DNA of 64,000 nucleotides from Curtobacterium sp. MCBA15_012 (GTDB taxonomy: Bacteria; Actinomycetota; Actinomycetes; Actinomycetales; Microbacteriaceae). A program made the position numbers and the translations under genes. The stretch is from the NCBI RefSeq assembly GCF_001864935.2, contig NZ_CP126267.1, positions 434,001 to 498,000 of the forward strand, in the 5' to 3' direction. This document shows, in pieces, positions 61,841 through 64,000 of this stretch (its first letter is position 1; the number at the start of each line of letters is the position of its first letter). The notes under the pieces are model-generated. The model was not told the origin of the DNA. It saw only the letters and a program-made list of their open reading frames with translations, and did no database searches.

Positions 61841-62557
61841 GTGACCCGGTCGCCGTACGAGCTGAGCGGGCCCGCCGAGGTGCTGGCCCGTCTGCACCCG
61901 CGCCTGCGCACCTACTTCGGCGCCGTCCCGCCGGGCCACGTCGGCCGCGGCGAGGGCGTCTTCGCCGTCGTCGGCACGCCCCGCCGATGGCTGTGGCCCC
62001 TGCTCGCACTGTTCGCGCGTGACGGCGTCGTGTTCCCGGTGTGGGAGCGGGACGTCCCCTTCACGGTCGAGAACCGTCCGGCCCGCGTCCGGCGCGGTGC
62101 GGCCGACGGCCGGGAGGCCCGCCCCGCGGTCCGCGCGCACCGTACCTCCCGCTTCCGCGCCGGCGACCGCACGATGGTGGACGCCATCACCGCCGAGCCC
62201 GAGGGCCTGGTCGACCACCTCGGTCGCCGTGGGCGCGTCAGCGCCCTGCTCCGGACGGAGGTCGACGCGGACGGGCCGGACGCGGGCGCCCTGCGCCTCG
62301 TCTCCACGCGCGTGACGTTCCGTGCGCTGGGACGCGGATGGGGCCTCCCGGTCGTCGTCGCCCCGCGTGTGACGCTCGTGGAACGATTCGATGACGATGC
62401 CGACGTGCAGCGCGTGTCCCTGGTGCTGGCGGCACCGCTGGTCGGCACGCTGTACCGGTACGAGGGCGCGTTCCGGTACGCGGTCGTGCCCGACGACGCG
62501 GCCGGTGCCGCGCCAGGAGGGGGTACCACGTGGTCGAGCAGCAACCGAGGGTCGTGA
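61841..62557 (+). CDS. DUF4166 domain-containing protein
   Basis: A 238-residue soluble protein matching DUF4166: an N-terminal LARLHPRLRTYFGAVPPGHVGRGEGVFAVVG and strands ending VTLVERFDDDADVQRVSLVLAAPLVGTLYRYEGAFRY. Residues 85-105 are an Arg/Ala-rich insert. The family is often fused to an epimerase domain; here it overlaps the separate epimerase gene by 28 bases, so the two probably work as a pair. The GTG at 61841 follows CAGGAT by 6 bases. Activity unknown. Confidence 0.85.
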   Translation: MTRSPYELSGPAEVLARLHPRLRTYFGAVPPGHVGRGEGVFAVVGTPRRWLWPLLALFARDGVVFPVWERDVPFTVENRPARVRRGAADGREARPAVRAHRTSRFRAGDRTMVDAITAEPEGLVDHLGRRGRVSALLRTEVDADGPDAGALRLVSTRVTFRALGRGWGLPVVVAPRVTLVERFDDDADVQRVSLVLAAPLVGTLYRYEGAFRYAVVPDDAAGAAPGGGTTWSSSNRGS

Positions 62558-63507
62558 TCGCGGGGGCGAGCGGCTTCGTGGGACGGCACCTGCGCCAGGC
62601 GCTCGTCGACGACGGCTACGAGGTCGTGACCGTCGGCCGGACCGGCGACGCGGTGTGGGGCAACACGCTGCGCATCCGTGCGCTCGTCGACGGGGCTGCC
62701 GTCGTCGTGAACATGGCCGGCAAGAGCGTCGACTGCCGGTACGGGCGCCGCAACCGCGCCGAGATCCTGCGGTCGCGCGTCGACACGACCCTCGAGCTGG
62801 CCGAGGCGATCCGCACGGCCGAGCACCCGCCGCCCCTGTGGCTGAACGCCTCGACGGCGACGATCTACCGGCACGCCGACGACCGCCCCCAGGACGAGGC
62901 GACGGGCGAGCTCGGCGAGGGCTTCTCGGTCTCGGTCGCCCGGGCGTGGGAGGCCGCGTTCTTCGGGGCCGACCTGCCGCGCACGCGTCGGGTGGCGCTC
63001 CGGATGGCGATCGTCTTCGGCGACGGCAGCGCGCTCGTGCCCCTGCTCCGCCTGGCGCAGGCCGGGCTCGGGGGCCCGCAGCTCGACGGTCCGTGGTTCC
63101 CGACGCCCGGGCGGCTGCGAGCCGGGACGTACCACCACGACCGGCACACGCACGGGCGGCAGCGGTTCAGCTGGGTGCACGTCGACGACGTCGTCGGTGT
63201 GGTCCGGTTCGTCCGCGACCACGAGGAGGTCACCGGCCCGGTGAACGTGTCGAGCCCGGAGCCCTCCGACAACCGCACCGTGATGGCGACGATCCGCGAG
63301 TCGGTCGGCCGGCGTTTCGGCCTGCCGACGTGGCGGTGGATGCTCGAGCTCGGGGCGTTCGCGATCCGGACCGAGTCCGAGCTCGTGCTGAAGAGCCGGT
63401 GGGTGGTGCCGACCCGCCTGCTCGAGGCGGGCTACGCGTTCCGCCACCCCGACCTGCGCGGGGCGCTCGCCGGGATCATCGCCGAGCGGCGGGAGCACCG
63501 GGGCTGA
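62530..63507 (+). CDS. TIGR01777/DUF1731 family epimerase (SDR)
   Basis: A 325-residue extended SDR: RVVIAGASGFVGRHLRQAL cofactor motif, VVVNMAGKSVDCRYGRRNRAEILRSRVDTT as in the YfcH/TIGR01777 group, and a C-terminal DUF1731 domain (PTRLLEAGYAFRHPDLRGAL). The usual YxxxK active site is not obvious, as in several relatives, so the reaction is uncertain. GTG at 62530 follows AGGAGGGGG closely, inside the DUF4166 gene. Its 3' end overlaps the convergent EamA gene by 32 bases. Confidence 0.87.
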   Translation: MVEQQPRVVIAGASGFVGRHLRQALVDDGYEVVTVGRTGDAVWGNTLRIRALVDGAAVVVNMAGKSVDCRYGRRNRAEILRSRVDTTLELAEAIRTAEHPPPLWLNASTATIYRHADDRPQDEATGELGEGFSVSVARAWEAAFFGADLPRTRRVALRMAIVFGDGSALVPLLRLAQAGLGGPQLDGPWFPTPGRLRAGTYHHDRHTHGRQRFSWVHVDDVVGVVRFVRDHEEVTGPVNVSSPEPSDNRTVMATIRESVGRRFGLPTWRWMLELGAFAIRTESELVLKSRWVVPTRLLEAGYAFRHPDLRGALAGIIAERREHRG

Positions 63508-64000
63508 CCGGTGCCGGGCCGCCCGCCGGGTCGTCCGCCGGGGGAGCGGCAGGGCCGTCCGCCGGGGGAGCGGCCGGGCGGTCCACCGTCGGTGCGCCGT
63601 GCACCAGCGGGGCCCCGACCTCGGGCGCGCCCACCACCCGCGCGGTCCGCGAGGACCACAGCACGGCGACGACGACGACCGCACCGGCGACCACCTCGAC
63701 CACGTCGGGGACCTCGCCGAACGCCGCCCACGATGCGAGCACGCCGATCACCGGCACGAGCATCGAGAACGGCGCGACCGTGCTCGAGGGGTACTTCCCC
63801 ATCAGCCGCGACCAGATGCCGTACCCGACCAGGCTCCCCGCGACGACGATGTAGAGCAGCCCGAGGTCGGCGGGCAGTGCCGCGGGCGTCAGGGCCGTCC
63901 CGAACGCCCGACCGACGCGCTCGGGTCCCTCGACCAGCAGCGACAGCGCGAGCATCGGCACCGGCGGGACGACCGCCCACCACAGCGTCAGGTGCAGCGG
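63476..64000 (-). CDS. EamA/DMT-family transporter, C-terminal part (5' end outside window)
   Basis: The last 174 codons of a drug/metabolite transporter, read from the right edge in the frame PLHLTLWWAVVPPVPMLALSLLVEGPERVG. The second EamA repeat is visible: LLYIVVAGSLVGYGIWSRLMGKYPSSTVAPFSMLVPVIGVLASWAAFGEVPDVVEVVAGAVVVVAVL. The tail after the last helix is Pro/Ala/Gly-rich with a repeated PAAPPAD unit. Its 3' end overlaps the opposite epimerase gene by 32 bases. Substrate unknown. Confidence 0.88.
   Translation of the reverse strand, partial: PLHLTLWWAVVPPVPMLALSLLVEGPERVGRAFGTALTPAALPADLGLLYIVVAGSLVGYGIWSRLMGKYPSSTVAPFSMLVPVIGVLASWAAFGEVPDVVEVVAGAVVVVAVLWSSRTARVVGAPEVGAPLVHGAPTVDRPAAPPADGPAAPPADDPAGGPAPVSPGAPAARR

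Overview
The window is very GC-rich (third codon positions are almost all G or C), and its gene content is actinobacterial: a split non-homologous end-joining set (Ku plus a three-domain LigD), a DUF3618/holin-family trio, phosphoketolase, a GH15 trehalase-like enzyme, DUF2795, and LPxTG-like LAYTG anchoring. Codon use, protein families and short intergenic spaces fit Microbacteriaceae, most likely a Curtobacterium-like organism. That assignment is inferred; no rRNA or species marker is present. I see no tRNA, rRNA, CRISPR array, transposase or prophage, so this is ordinary chromosome with a few accessory patches.

Layout. 1-13 kb: end of an SDR gene, a TetR regulator, DUF2795, a ThrE-type exporter, OsmC divergent from an AlkD-like protein, a lipoprotein polysaccharide deacetylase, a zinc alcohol dehydrogenase with an epimerase, a pentapeptide protein, a thioredoxin-reductase-like flavoprotein divergent from an XRE-cupin regulator, and two coupled secreted proteins. 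13-21 kb: a glycosyltransferase, a coupled three-gene envelope operon (LEA-like, holin-family, DUF3618), MBL, HAD and GNAT enzymes, and a TetR/MFS efflux pair with a clear operator. 21-26.5 kb: a LacI regulator divergent from a nucleoside hydrolase - MFS - ribokinase operon with paired operators, which reads as nucleoside salvage; then Ppx/GppA. 26.5-34 kb: a RES/Xre toxin-antitoxin pair whose toxin frame runs into an ABM-domain gene, a decayed membrane gene, Ku, a membrane protein, an SDR and LigD.

34-43.9 kb: phosphoketolase, fumarylacetoacetase-family hydrolase, TIM-barrel isomerase and a tiny acidic protein in one direction; a secreted protein; GH15 plus DUF1992; a 35-codon ORF and RtcB. 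44-47 kb: DUF1206, a candidate structured RNA, an SMP-30 lactonase and an alpha/beta hydrolase. 47-51 kb: a stress-like minus-strand run (FMN reductase, MarR, Dps, SDR, FAD oxidoreductase). 51-64 kb: GH13 glucosidase, a surface-anchored DUF11 protein, DUF308 membrane pair, ECF sigma factor with a membrane partner, LysR/MFS, a CDF metal exporter, a DUF4166/epimerase pair and a truncated EamA transporter.

Two themes recur. First, a family of long GC-rich palindromes (core GGAGGCGCGGTGCC) sits almost only at gene ends and probably acts as a dispersed terminator/REP element. Second, about twenty genes have a -10-like hexamer exactly 6-7 bases before the start codon and no ribosome binding site, as expected for leaderless mRNAs.
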